From the NCBI GenBank assembly GCA_949752795.1, contig CATKHW010000422.1:2542001-2606000 (forward strand): a stretch of 64,000 bases of DNA. Direction: 5' to 3'. Shown one piece after another: positions 23,298 to 37,197 of the stretch (position 1 is the first letter of the stretch; each line of letters starts with the position of its first letter). A model generated the notes under the pieces. It saw nothing but the letters and a program-made list of their open reading frames with translations, had not been told where the DNA came from and did no database searches. This stretch comes from Hyperoodon ampullatus. Lineage: Eukaryota; Chordata; Mammalia; Artiodactyla; Ziphiidae. The position numbers and the translations under genes were made by a program.

Positions 23298-25840
23298 CTT
23301 GGCCAAAAAGGGCGTATGCGTTTTCTCCTGAATATATTCAGGAGAAAACGCATACGCCCTTTTTGGCCAAGCAAGCAAGCGGGCAATACAAATCTGCACT
23401 ACAAAGAAGTATCACTTCCCACTTGTCAAAAGGGACATCCACAAAATGTGTAAAAACCAGAAAGGCAAGACAGGCCCTGGAGAACAGGGAGCCTTGTTAT
23501 GCTGATGGGCGGGATGTAAATTGCCAACTGCCTCTCTGGAGGAGTGCATTGTGTTCCCTAAAACAAGTAAAGAACAGAGCTGCAGAGCCAAGGGCACTTC
23601 CAGTCTAGGGAATATTCCTTGGGAAAACTGAAAATCAATAAGACAGAGCCACCCCAAAATTTAGGGCTGCACTGCTTACAAGGACCTCAACTTGGGTACA
23701 CCTTAAATATCCCAGGAAATATAAAAATGGTTCAAAAAATTGTGGTACTTACGTACGATGGAATATCCCTCAGCCATGAAATCAATGTCATAAGACCAGT
23801 AGCAGCAAAATGGGTGGATTCAGGTACGATGATTCTAAGTGAAATAAGTCACACAGAAAAAGAAACTTATCATAAGATGTCACTTACGAAGATCCTGTAA
23901 ACATGGCTACACTTGAACTGAGTTAGGAAAGAGAACAGTGTCTCACAATTAGAAAACACTCTTATGCCTGCTTAAGGGGGAAGGAGAGGTGGGGTGATGC
24001 ATAAAACCAGAGTTTGATATAAGCACAGGTACCGTTCCAAAAACCAACTATGGAATAGACAAGACCTACACCTTCCTCAGTGAAAGGGACTCAAAACACC
24101 ATATTTCCCGCAGAGGAATATATCTGACTAGTAAGAATCTAAAAACCTATGTATTGATAGGTCTCCGTAGGGAATCAAGTGTGTCTAGACTGGCATAAAC
24201 ATGGCAGCGAGAATCACCTCAAACCCACTATAAAAAGTAATTTCAAAAACAAAACAAAAAAACTGAGAAATTCTTTACAGTTCCTTCAGGGTCTCTGATG
24301 AAACCTGGAATGACCCTATTTACAACGACAGCTGGATGTGGCATAAGGCTGGACACTTGGGACTGAGAGAATTCGTGAGATTGGATGAGTAAATTCAGAC
24401 CCTTTAAAGCAATAATGCATGGCACCCATTCCATGGGTCCCAACTCTCCAGGTAGAAGGGAATATTACTACAGTTATAACATGTACTGGAAACCTAGAGA
24501 ACGGACACACTGTGAATATGAAAGGTTTCTAAAACTCAACGAATAGTCCCTCTCCTGGTGCTCCGGTTTGACTTTCCATCTGCTTTACTATCAACCTCCC
24601 AACTTGGAGAGACAGCCCCTTTAACCTCCTGGTTCACACAGGTTGCCAATATGGCAGAGGATGAAAGGGAAGAGGGAGAACCAATGAGAGAGTAGCTGTT
24701 AGGCATTTGGACGGGCACATATCACTGTAATTTCCCGGCAGGAAGAAGAATTAACCAAAGTCTCAGCCCCCCACCGGGAACCAGTATAGGTCCTGAACCA
24801 AAATTTTGGACTTGCAGTCAGCTCACCAAAAACGAGTTGAAAAATGGAGCTCAGGGGCACAGCAATTCACAAACTGGCCGAGTAATAAAGGACAACTACC
24901 GTCCAAAAATCTGTTGAGGGAAGGCAACGAGGCGGACTTGAAAGCGAGGCAGAATAGCAGGAAACAGATTTCAAGAGGTACGTTGGAATCGCCTTTAAAG
25001 CACAGGAAGAGGGGCACAACTTCGACAATGATGCACTTGGCCAAAAAGGGCATATGCGTTTTCTCCTGAATATATTCAGGAGAAAACGCATACACCATTT
25101 TTGGCCAAGCAAGCAAGCGTGAAATGCAAATCTGCACTACAAAGAAGTATCACTTCCCACCGGTCAAATGGGACATCCACAAAATGTGTAAAAACCAGAA
25201 AGGCAAGACAGGCCCTGGAGAACAGGGAGCCATGTTATGCTGATGGGCGGGATGTAAATTGCCAACTGCCTCTCTGGAGGAGTGCATTGTGTTACCTAAA
25301 ACAAGTAAACAACAGAGCTACAGAGCCAAGGGCACTTCCAGTCTAGGGAATATACCTTGGGAAAACTGAAAATCAATAAGACAGAGCCACCCCAAAATTT
25401 AGGGCTGCACTGCTTACAAGGACCTCAACTTGGGTACACCTTAAATATCCCAGGAAATATAAAAATGGTTCAAAAAATTGTGGTACTTACGTACGATGGA
25501 ATATCCCTCAGGCATGAAAACAATGTCATAAGGCCAGTAGCAGCAAAATGGGTGGATTCAGGTACGATGATTCTAAGTGAAATAAGTCACACAGAAAAAG
25601 AAACTTATCATAAGATATCACTTATGAAGATCCTGTAAACATGGCTACACTTGAACTGAGTTAGAAAGAGAAGAATGTCTCACATTCAGAAAACACTCTT
25701 ATGCCTGCTTAAGGGGGAAGGAGAGGTGGGGTGATGCATAAAACCAGAGTTTGATATAAGCACAGGTACCGTTCCAAAAACCAACTATGGAATAGACAAG
25801 ACCTACACCTTCCTCAGTGAAAGGGACTCAAAACCCCATA
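22400..25840 (+). repeat. Duplicated block, 6,951-bp offset, left copy
   Basis: Shared rare markers with 29351-32791 include the ccgtaggg deletions, attgataggtctccg, gtcacttacgaag, caggcatgaaaac, gttagaaagag and the damaged palindrome of U15 and U19. The edges are judged by eye to within about 50 bp. The offset equals four units minus five bases, explained by the one-base deletions between the copies. Confidence 0.8.
23298..25035 (+). repeat. Satellite unit U14, 1,738 bp
   Basis: The palindrome is perfect. The unit is nearly identical to U18, 6,951 bp downstream, sharing gataggtctccgtaggg, gtcacttacgaag and the ccgtaggg deletion. Confidence 0.92.
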
Positions 25841-26772
25841 TTTCCCGCAGAGGAATATATCTGACTAGTAAGAATCTTAAAACCTATGTATTGATATGTC
25901 TCCGTAAGGGAATCAAGTGTGTCTAGACTGGCATAAACATGGCAGGGAGAATCAGCTCAAACCCACTATAAAAAGGAATTTCAGAAGCAAAACAAAAAAC
26001 CTGGGAAATTCTTTGCAATTCCTTCAGGGTCTCTGATGAAACCTGGAATGACCCTATCTACAATGACAGCTGGATGTGGCATAAGGCTGGACACTTCGGA
26101 CTGAGAGGATTGGTGAGATTGGGTGAGCAAATGCAGACCCTTTAAAGCAATAATGCATGGCACCCATTCCATGGGTCCGAACTCTCCAGGTTGAAGGGAA
26201 TATTACTACACTTATAACATGTACGAGAAACCTAGAGAACGGACACACTGTGAATATGAAAAGTTTCTAAAACTCAACGAATAGTCCCTCTCCTGGTGCT
26301 CCGGTTTGACTTTCCATCTGCTTTACTATCAACCTCCCAACTTGGAGAGACAGCCCCTTCAACTTCCTCGTTCACAAAGGTTTCCAATTTGGCAGAGGAT
26401 GAAAGGGAAGAGGGAGAACCAATGAGAGAGTAGCTGTTAGGCATTTGGCGGGCACATATCACTCTAAATTGCCGGCAGGAAGAAGAATTAACCAAAGTCT
26501 CAGCCACCCCCCTGGAACCAGCATAGGTCCTGAACAAAAATTTTGGACTTGCGGTCAACTCACCAAAAACGAGTTGAAAAATGGAGCTCAGGGGCACAGC
26601 AATTCACAAACTGGCCGAGTAATAAAGGACAACTACCGTCCAAAAATCTTTTGAGGGAAGGCAACGAGGCGGACTTGAAAGCGAGGCAGAATAGCAGGAA
26701 ACAGATTTCAAGAGGTACGTTGGAATCGCCTTTAAAGCACAGGAAGAGGGGCACAACTTCGACAATGATGCA
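25036..26772 (+). repeat. Satellite unit U15, 1,737 bp
   Basis: The palindrome has three mismatches, shared with U19. Two one-base losses occur (gttagaaagag near 25,662; tttggcgggc near 26,446). The match to U19 stops at about 25,840. Confidence 0.92.
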
Positions 26773-28510
26773 CTTGGCCAAAAAGGGCGTATGCGTTTTC
26801 TCCTGAATATATTCAGGAGAAAACGCATACGCCCTTTTTGGCCAAGCAAGGAAGCGGGAAATGCAAATCTTCACTACAAAGATGTATCACTTCCCACCCG
26901 TCAAAAGGGACATCCACAAAATGTGTAAAAACCAGAAAGGCAAGACAGGCCCTGGAGAACAGGGAGCCTTGTTATGCTGATGGGCGGGATGTAAATTGCC
27001 AACTGCCTCTCTGGAGGAGTGCACTGTGTTCCCTAAAACAAGTAAAGAACAGAGCTACAGAGCCAAGGGCACTTCCAGTCTAGGGAATATTCTTTGGGAA
27101 AACTGAAAATCAATAAGACAGAGCCACCACAAAATTTAGGGCTGCACTGCTTACAAGGACCTCAACTTGGGTACACCTTAAATATCCCAGGAAATATAAA
27201 AATGGTTCAAAAATTTGTGGTACTTACGTACGATGGAATATCCCTCAGCCATGAAATCAATGTCATAAGACCAGTAGCAGCCAAATGGGTGGATTCAGGT
27301 ACGATGATTCTAAGTGAAATAAGTCACACAGAAAAAGAAACTTATCATAAGATATCACTTACGAAGATCCTGTAAACATGGCTACACTTGAACTGAGTTA
27401 GGAAAGAGAACAGTGTCTCACATTTAGAAAACACTCTTATGCCTGCTTAAGGGGGAAGGAGAGGTGGGGTGATGCATAAAACCAGAGTTTGATATAAGCA
27501 CAGGTACCGTTCCAAAAACCAAATATGGAATAGACAAGACCTACACCTTCCTCAGTGAAAGAGACTCAAAACCCCATATTTCCCGCAGAGGAATATATCT
27601 GACTAGTAAGAATCTAAAAACCTATGGATTGATATGTGTCCGTAGGGAATCAAGTGTGTCTAGACTGGCATAAACATGGCAGCGAGAATCAGCTCAAACC
27701 CACTATAAAAAGGAATTTCAAAAACAAAACAAAAAAACTGGGAAATTCTTTACAATTCCTTCAGGGTCTCTGATGAAACCTGGAATGACCCGATTTACAA
27801 CGACAGCTGGATGTGGCATAAGGCTGGACACTTGGGACTGAGACGATTGGTGAGATTGTGTGAGCAAATGCAGACCCTTTAAAGCACAAATGCCTGGCAC
27901 CCATTCCATGGGTCCCAATTCTCCAGGTTGAAGGGAATATTACTACAGATATAACATGTACGGGAAACCTAGAGAATGGACACACTGTGAATACGAAAGG
28001 TTTCTAAAACTCAACGAATAATCCCTCTCCTGGTGCTCCGGTTTGACTTTCCATCTGCTTTACTATCAACCTCCCAACTTGGAGAGACAGCCCCTTTAAC
28101 CTCCTGGTTCGCACAGGTTTCCAATTTGGCAGAGGATGAAAGGGAAGAGGGAGAACCAATGAGAGAGTAGCTGTTAGGCATTTGGACAGGCACATATCAC
28201 TCTAAATTCCCGGCAGGAAGAAGAATTAACCAAAGTCTCAGCCACCCTCCTGGAACCAGCATAGGTCCTGAACCAAAATTTTGGACTTGCGGTCAGCTCA
28301 CCACAAACGAGTTGAAAAATGGAGCTCAGGGGCACAGCAATTCACAAACTGGCCGAGTAATAAAGGACAACTATCGTCCAAAAATCTGTTGAGGGAAGGC
28401 AACGAGGTGGACTGGAATGCGAGGCAGAATAGCAGGAAACAGATTTCAAGAGGTACGTTGGAATCGCCTTTAAAGCACAGGAAGAGGGGCACAACTTCGA
28501 CAATGATGCA
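26773..28510 (+). repeat. Satellite unit U16, 1,738 bp
   Basis: The palindrome is perfect. It carries the ccgtaggg deletion with the atggattgatatgtgtccg marker. Confidence 0.92.
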
Positions 28511-30248
28511 CTTGGCCAAAAAGGGCGTATGCGTTTTCTCCTGAATATATTCAGGAGAAAACGCATACGCCCTTTTTGGCCAAGCAAGCAAGCGGGCAAT
28601 GCAAATCTTCACTACAAAGAAGTATCACTTCCCACCGGTCAAAAGGGACATCCACAAAATGTGTAAAAACCAGAAAGGCAAGACAGGTCCTGGAGAACAG
28701 GGAGCCTTGTTATGCTGATGGGCGGGATGTAAATTGCCAACTGCTTCTCTGGAGGAGTACATTGTGTTCCCTAAAACAAGTAAACAACAGAGCTACAGAG
28801 CCAAGGTCACTTCCAGTCTAGTGAATATACCTTGGGAAAACTGAAAATCAATAAGAAAGAGCCACCCCAAAATTTAGGGCTGCACTGCTTACAAGGACCT
28901 CAACTTGGGTACACCTTAAATATCCCAGGAAATATAAAAATGGTTCAAAAAATTGTGGTACTTACGTACGATGGAATATCCCTCAGCCATGAAATCAATG
29001 TCATAAGACCAGTAGCAGCAAAATTGGTGGATTCAGGTACGATGATTCTAAGTGAAATAAGTCACACAGAAAAAGAAACTTATCATAAGATATCACTTAT
29101 GAAGATCCTGTAAACATGGCTACACTTGAACTGAGTTAGGAAAGAGAACACTGTCTCACATTTAGAAAACAATCTTATGCCTGCTTAAGGGGGAAGGAGA
29201 GGTGGGGTGATGCATAAAACCAGAGTTTGATATAAGCACAGGTACCGTTCCAAAAACCAACTATGGAATAGACAAGACCTACACCTTCCTCAGTGAAAGG
29301 GACTCAATACCCCATATTTCCCGCAGAGGAATATATCTGACTAGTAAGAATCTAAAAACCTATGGATTGATATGTGTCCGTAGGGAATCAAGTGTGTCTA
29401 GACTGGCATAAACATGGCAGCGAGAATCAGCTCAAACCCACTATAAAAAGGAATTTCAAAAACAAAACAAAAAAACTGGGAAATTCTTTACAATTCCTTC
29501 AGGGTCTCTGATGAAACCTGGAATGACCCTATTTACAACGACAGCTGGATGTGGCATAAGGCTGGACACTTGGGACTGAGAGGATTGGTGAGATTGGATG
29601 AGTAAATGCAGACCATTTAAAGCAATAATGCATGGCACCCATTCCATGGGTCCCAACTCTCCTGGTTGAAGGGAATATTACTACAGTTATAACATGTACC
29701 GGAAACCTAGAGAACGGACACACTGTGAATACGAAAGGTTTCTAAAACTCAACGAATAGTCCCTCTCCTGGTGCTCCGGTTTGACTTTCCGTCTGCTTTA
29801 CTATCAACCTCCCAACTTGGAGAGACAGCCCCTTTAACCTCTTGGTTCGTACAGGTTGCCAATTTGGCAGAGGATGAAAGGGAAGAGGGAGAACCAATGA
29901 GAGAGTAGCTGTTAGGCATTTGGACGGGCACATATCACTGTAATTTCCCGGCAGGAAGAAGAATTAACCAAAGTCTCAGCCACCCACCGGGAACCAGTAT
30001 AGGTCCTGAACCAAAATTTTGGACTTGCGGTCAGCTCACCAAAAACGAGTTGAAAAATGGAGCTCAGGGGCACAGCAATTCACAAACTGGCCGAGTAATA
30101 AAGGACAACTATCGTCCAAAAATCTGTTGAGGGAAGGCAATGAGGCGGACTTGAAAGCGAGGCAGAATAGCAGGAAACAGATTTCAAGAGGTACGTTGGA
30201 ATCGCCTTTAAAGCACAGGAAGAGGGGCACAACTTCGAAAATGATGCC
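28511..30248 (+). repeat. Satellite unit U17, 1,738 bp
   Basis: The palindrome is perfect. The second half, from about 29.35 kb, matches U13 at a 6,951-bp offset. Confidence 0.92.
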
Positions 30249-32791
30249 CTTGGCCAAAAAGGGCGTATGCGTTTTCTCCTGAATATATTCAGGAGAAAAC
30301 GCATACGCCCTTTTTGGCCAAGCAAGCAAGCGGGCAATACAAATCTGCACTACAAAGAAGTATCACTTCCCACTGGTCAAAAGGGACATCCACAAAATGT
30401 GTAAAAACCAGAAAGGCAAGACAGGCCCTGGAGAACAGGGAGCCTTGTTATGCTGATGGGCGGGATGTAAATTGCCAACTGCCTCTCTGGAGGAGTGCAT
30501 TGTGTTCCCTAAAACAAGTAAAGAACAGAGCTGCAGAGCCAAGGGCACTTCCAGTCTAGGGAATATTCCTTGGGAAAACTGAAAATCAATAAGACAGAGC
30601 CACCCCAAAATTTAGGGCTGCACTGCTTACAAGGACCTCAACTTGGGTACACCTTAAATATCCCAGGAAATATAAAAATGGTTCAAAAAATTGTGGTACT
30701 TACGTACGATGGAATATCCCTCAGCCATGAAATCAATGTCATAAGACCAGTAGCAGCAAAATGGGTGGATTCAGGTACGATGATTCTAAGTGAAATAAGT
30801 CACACAGAAAAAGAAACTTATCATAAGATGTCACTTACGAAGATCCTGTAAACATGGCTACACTTGAACTGAGTTAGGAAAGAGAACAGTGTCTCACAAT
30901 TAGAAAACACTCTTATGCCTGCTTAAGGGGGAAGGAGAGGTGGGGTGATGCATAAAACCAGAGTTTGATATAAGCACAGGTACCGTTCCAAAAACCAACT
31001 ATGGAATAGACAAGACCTACACCTTCCTCAGTGAAAGGGACTCAAAACACCATATTTCCCACAGAGGAATATATCTGACTAGTAAGAATCTAAAAACCTA
31101 TGTATTGATAGGTCTCCGTAGGGAATCAAGTGTGTCTAGACTGGCATAAACATGGCAGCGAGAATCACCTCAAACCCACTATAAAAAGTAATTTCAAAAA
31201 CAAAACAAAAAAACTGAGAAATTCTTTACAGTTCCTTCAGGGTCTCTGATGAAACCTGGAATGACCCTATTTACAACGACAGCTGGATGTGGCATAAGGC
31301 TGGACACTTGGGACTGAGAGGATTCGTGAGATTGGATGAGTAAATTCAGACCCTTTAAAGCAATAATGCATGGCACCCATTCCATGGGTCCCAACTCTCC
31401 AGGTAGAAGGGAATATTACTACAGTTATAACATGTACTGGAAACCTAGAGAACGGACACACTGTGAATACGAAAGGTTTCTAAAACTCAAAGAATAGTCC
31501 CTCTCCTGGTGCTCCGGTTTGACTTTCCATCTGCTTTACTATCAACCTCCCAACTTGGAGAGACAGCCCCTTTAACCTCCTGGTTCACACAGGTTGCCAA
31601 TATGGCAGAGGATGAAAGGGAAGAGGGAGAACCAATGAGAGAGTAGCTGTTAGGCATTTGGACGGGCACATATCACTGTAATTTCCCGGCAGGAAGAAGA
31701 ATTAACCAAAGTCTCAGCCCCCCACCGGGAACCAGTATAGGTCCTGAACCAAAATTTTGGACTTGCAGTCAGCTCACCAAAAACGAGTTGAAAAATGGAG
31801 CTCAGGGGCACAGCAATTCACAAACTGGCCGAGTAATAAAGGACAACTACCGTCCAAAAATCTGTTGAGGGAAGGCAACGAGGCGGACTTGAAAGCGAGG
31901 CAGAATAGCAGGAAACAGATTTCAAGAGGTACGTTGGAATCGCCTTTAAAGCACAGGAAGAGGAGCACAACTTCGACAATGATGCACTTGGCCAAAAAGG
32001 GCATATGCGTTTTCTCCTGAATATATTCAGGAGAAAACGCATACACCATTTTTGGCCAAGCAAGCAAGCGTGAAATGCAAATCTGCACTACAAAGAAGTA
32101 TCACTTCCCACCGGTCAAATGGGACATCCACAAAATGTGTAAAAACCAGAAAGGCAAGACAGGCCCTGGAGAACAGGGAGCCATGTTATGCTGATGGGCG
32201 GGATGTAAATTGCCAACTGCCTCTCTGGAGGAGTGCATTGTGTTACCTAAAACAAGTAAACAACAGAGCTACAGAGCCAAGGGCACTTCCAGTCTAGGGA
32301 ATATACCTTGGGAAAACTGAAAATCAATAAGACAGAGCCACCCCAAAATTTAGGGCTGCACTGCTTACAAGGACCTCAACTTGGGTACACCTTAAATATC
32401 CCAGGAAATATAAAAATGGTTCAAAAAATTGTGGTACTTACGTACGATGGAATATCCCTCAGGCATGAAAACAATGTCATAAGGCCAGTAGCAGCAAAAT
32501 GGGTGGATTCAGGTACGATGATTCTAAGTGAAATAAGTCACACAGAAAAAGAAACTTATCATAAGATATCACTTATGAAGATCCTGTAAACATGGCTACA
32601 CTTGAACTGAGTTAGAAAGAGAAGAATGTCTCACATTCAGAAAACACTCTTATGCCTGCTTAAGGGGGAAGGAGAGGTGGGGTGATGCATAAAACCAGAG
32701 TTTGATATAAGCACAGGTACCGTTCCAAAAACCAACTATGGAATAGACAAGACCTACACCTTCCTCAGTGAAAGGGACTCAAAACCCCATA
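29351..32791 (+). repeat. Duplicated block, 6,951-bp offset, right copy
   Basis: This is the partner of 22400-25840. The right edge is sharp: after about 32,790 the sequence changes to a divergent unit type. Confidence 0.8.
30249..31986 (+). repeat. Satellite unit U18, 1,738 bp
   Basis: The palindrome is perfect. The unit is a near-copy of U14, with only scattered single-base differences visible. Confidence 0.92.
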
Positions 32792-33722
32792 TTTCCTGCA
32801 GAGGGATATATCTGATTTGTGAGAATCTTAAAACCTATGTATTGATATGTCTCTGTAAGGGATCAAATGTGTCTAGACTGGCATAAACATGGCAGCGAGA
32901 ATCAGCTCAAACCCACTATAAAAAGGAATTTCAAAAACAAAACAAAAAACTTGGAAATTCTTTACAATTCCTTCAGGGTCTCTGATGAAACCTGGAATGA
33001 CCCTTTCTACAATGACAGCAGGATGTGGCATAAGGCTGGACACTTGGGACTGAGAGGATTGGTGAGATTGGGTGAGCAAATGCAGACCATTTAAAGCACA
33101 AATGCATGGCACCCATTTCATGGGTCCCAACTGTCCAGGTTGAAGGGAATATTACAACAGTTATAACATGTACGAAAAAACTAGAGAACGGACACACTGT
33201 GAATACGAAAGGTTTCTAAAACTCAACGAATAGTCCCTCTCCTGGTGCTCTGGTTTGACTTTCCATGTGCTTTACTATCAATCTCCCAACTTGGAGAGAC
33301 AGACCATTGAACCTCCTGGTTCGCACAGGTTTCCAATTTGGCAGAGGATGAAAGGGAAGAGGGAGAACCAATGAGAGAGTAGCTCTTAGGCATATGGACG
33401 GGCACATATCACTCTAACTTCCCGGCAGGAAGAAGAATTAACCAAAGTCTCAACCACCCACCGGGAACCAGCATAGGTCCTGAACCAAAATTTTACACTT
33501 GCGGTCAGCTCAACAAAAACGAGTTGAAAAATGGAGCTCAGGGGCACAGCAATTCACAAACTGGCCGAGTAATAAAGGACAACTATCGCCCAAAAATCTG
33601 TTGAGGGAAGGCAACGAGGCGGACTTGAAAGCGAGGCAGAATAGCAGGAAACAAATTTCAAGAGGTACGTTGGAATCACCTTTAAAGCACAGGAAGAGTG
33701 GCAAAACTTCGACAATGATGCA
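31987..33722 (+). repeat. Satellite unit U19, 1,736 bp
   Basis: The palindrome has the same three mismatches as U15. The unit follows U15 to about 32,790, then switches to a strongly divergent type (gagggatatatctgatttgtgag). This marks a recombination junction. Confidence 0.92.
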
Positions 33723-35460
33723 CTTGGCCAAAAAGGGCGTATGGGTTTTCTCCTAAATATATTCAGGAGAAAACGCATACGACCTCTTTGGCCAAGCAAG
33801 CAAGCGGGCAATGCAAATCTGCACTACAAAGTAGTATCACTTCCCACCGGTCAAAAGGGACATCCACAAAATGTGTAAAAACCAGAAAGCAAGACAGGCC
33901 CTGGAGAACAGAGAGCCTTGTTATGCTGATGGGCGGGATGTAAATTGCCAACTGCCTCTGTGGAGGAGTGCATTGTGTTCCTAAAACAAGTAAAGAACAG
34001 AGCTACAGAGCCAAGGGCACTTCCAGTCTAGGGAATATACCTTGGGAAAACTGAAAATCAATAAGACAGAGCCACCCCAAAATTTAGAGCTGCACTGCTT
34101 ACAAGGACCTTAACTTGGGTACACCTTAAATATCCCAGGAAATATAAAAATGGTTCAAAAAATTGTGGTACTTACGTACGATGGAATATCCCTCATCCAT
34201 GAAATCAATGTCATAAGACAAGTAGCAGCAAAATGGGTGGATTCAGGTACGATGATTCTAAGTGAAATAAGTCACAGAGAAAAAAGAAACTTATCATAAG
34301 ATATCACTTATGAAGATCCTGTAAACATGGCTACACTTGAACTGAGTTAGGAAAGAGAACAGTGTCTCACATTTATAAAACACTCTTATGCCTGCTTAAG
34401 GGGGAAGGAGAGGTGGGGTGATGCATAAAACCAGAGTTTGATATAAGCACAGGTACCGTTCCAAACACCAACTATGGAATAGACAAGACCTACACCTTCC
34501 TCAGTGAAAGGGACTCAAAACCCCGTATTTCCCGCAGAGGAATATATCTGACTAGTAAGAATCTTAAAACCTATGTACTGATATGTCTCCATAAGGGAAT
34601 CAAGTGTGTCTAGACTGGCATAAACATGGCAGCGAGAATCAGCTCAAACCCACTATAAAAAGGAATTTCAAAAACAAAACAAAAAAACTGGGAAATTCTT
34701 TACAATTCCTTCAGGGTCTCTGATGAAACCTGGAATGGCCCTATCTACAATGACAGCTGGATGTGGCATAAGGAGGGACACTTGGGACTGAGACGATTGG
34801 TGAGATTGGGTGAGCAAATGCAGACCCTTTAAAGCACAAATGCCTTGCACCCATTCCATGGGTCCCAACTCTCCTGGTTGAAGGGAATATTACTACAGGT
34901 ATAACATGTACAGGAAACCTAGAGAATGGACACACTGTGAATACGAAAGGTTTCTAAAACTCAACGAATAGTCCCTCTCCTGGTGCTCCGGTTTGACTTT
35001 CCATCTGCTTTACTATCAACCTCCCAAGTTGGAGAGACAGCCCCTTTAACCTCCTGGTTCACACAGGTTTCCAATTTGGCAGAGGATGAAAGGGAAGAGG
35101 GAGAACCAATGAGAGAGTAGCTGTTAGGCATTTGGACGGGCACATATCACTCTAAATTGCCGGCAGGAAGAAGAATTAACCAAAGTCTCAGCCACCCACC
35201 TGGAACCAGCATAGGTCCTGAACCAAAATTTTGGACTTGCGGTCAGCTCACCACAAACGAGTTGAAAAATGGAGCTCAGGGGCACAGCAATTCACAAACT
35301 GGCCCAGTAATAAAGGACAACTACCGTCCAGAAATCTTTTGAGGGAAGGAAACGAGGCGGACTTGAAAGCGAGGCAGAATAGCAGGAAACAGATTTCAAG
35401 AGGTACGTTGGAATCGCCTTTAAAGCACAGGAAGAGGGGCACAACTTCGACAATGATGCA
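33723..35460 (+). repeat. Satellite unit U20, 1,738 bp
   Basis: The palindrome has four mismatches. Two one-base losses (gaaagcaag, gtgttcctaaaac) and one gain (gagaaaaaagaaac) break every L1-like frame. Confidence 0.92.
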
Positions 35461-37197
35461 CTTGGCCAAAAAGGGCGTATGCGTTTTCTCCTGAATATAT
35501 TCAGGAGAAAACGCATACACCATTTTTCGCCAAGCAAGGAAGCGGGAAATGCAAATCTGCACTACAAAGAAGTATCACTTCCCACCGGTCAAAAGGGACA
35601 TCCACAAAATGTGTAAAAACCAGAAAGGCAAGACAGGCCCTGGAGAACAGGGAGCCTTGTTATGCTGATGGGCGGGAGGTAAATTGCCAACTGCCTCTGT
35701 GGAGGAGTGCATTGTGTTCCTAAAACAAGTAAAGAACAGAGCTACAGAGCCAAGGGCACTTCCAGTCTAGGGAATATTCCTTGGGAAAACTGAAAATCAA
35801 TAAGACAGAGCCACCCCAAAATTTAGGGCCGCACTGCTTACAAGGACCTCAACTTGGGTACACCTTAAATATCCCAGGAAATATAAAAATGGTTCAAAAA
35901 ATTGTGGTACTTACGTACGATGGAATATCCCTCAGCCATGAAATCAATGTCATAAGACCAGTAGCAGCAAAATGGGTGGATTCAGGTACGATGATTCTAA
36001 GTGAAATAAGTCACACAGAAAAAGAAACTTATCATAAGATATCACTTACGAAGATCCTGTAAACATGGCTACACTTGAACTGAGTTAGGAAAGAGAACAG
36101 TGTCTCACAATTAGAAAACACTCTTATGCCTGCTTAAGGGGGAAGGAGAGGTGGGGTGATGCATAAAACCAGAGTTTGATATAAGCACAGGTACCGTTCC
36201 AAAAACCAACTATGGAATAGACAAGACCTACACCTTCCTCAGTGAAAGGGACTCAAAACCCCATATTTCCCGCAGAGGAATATATCTGACTAGTAAGAAT
36301 CTAAAAACCTATGGATTGATATGTGTCCGTAGGGAATCAAGTGTGTCTAGACTGGCATAAACATGGCAGCGAGAATCAGCTCAAACCCACTATAAAAAGG
36401 AATTTCAAAAACAACACAAAAAAACTCGGAAATTCTTTACAATTCCTTCAGGGTCTCTGATGAAACCTGGAATGACCCTATTTACAACGACAGCTGGATG
36501 TGGCATAAGGCTGGAAACTTGGGACTGAGAGGATTGGTGAGATTGGGTGAGCAAATGCAGACCCTTTAAAGCAATAATGCATGGCACCCTTTCCATGTGT
36601 CCCAACTCTCCAGGTTGAAGGGAATATTACTACAGTTATAACATGTACCGGAATACAGGAGAACACACACACTGTGAATACGAAAGGTTTCTAAAACTCA
36701 ACGAATAGTCCCTCTCCTGGTGCTCCGATTTGACTTTCCATCTGCTTTACTATCAACCTCCCAACTTGGAGAGACAGCCCCTTTAACCTCCTGGTTCGCA
36801 CAGGTTTCCAATTTGGCAGAGGATGAAAGGGAAGAGGGAGATCCAATGAGAGAGTAGCTGTTAGGCATTTGGACGGGCACATATCACTGTAATTTCCCGG
36901 CAGGAAGAAGTATTAACCAAAGTCTCAGCCACCCACCGGGAACTAGTATAGGTCCTGAACCAAAATTTTGGACTTGCGGTCAGCTCACCAAAAACGAGTT
37001 GAAAAATGGAGCTCAGGGGCACAGCAATTCACAAACTGGCCGAGTAATAAAGGACAACTATCGTCCAAAAATCTGTTGAGGGAAGGCAACGAGGCGGACT
37101 TGAAAGCGAGGCAGAATAGCAGGAAACAGATTTCAAGAGGTACGTTGGAATCGCCTTTAAAGCACAAGAAGAGGGGCACAACTACGAAAATGATGCC
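35461..37197 (+). repeat. Satellite unit U21, 1,737 bp
   Basis: The left palindrome arm is intact and the right arm has three changes. The unit shares gtgttcctaaaac with U20 and carries the ccgtaggg deletion. Confidence 0.92.
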
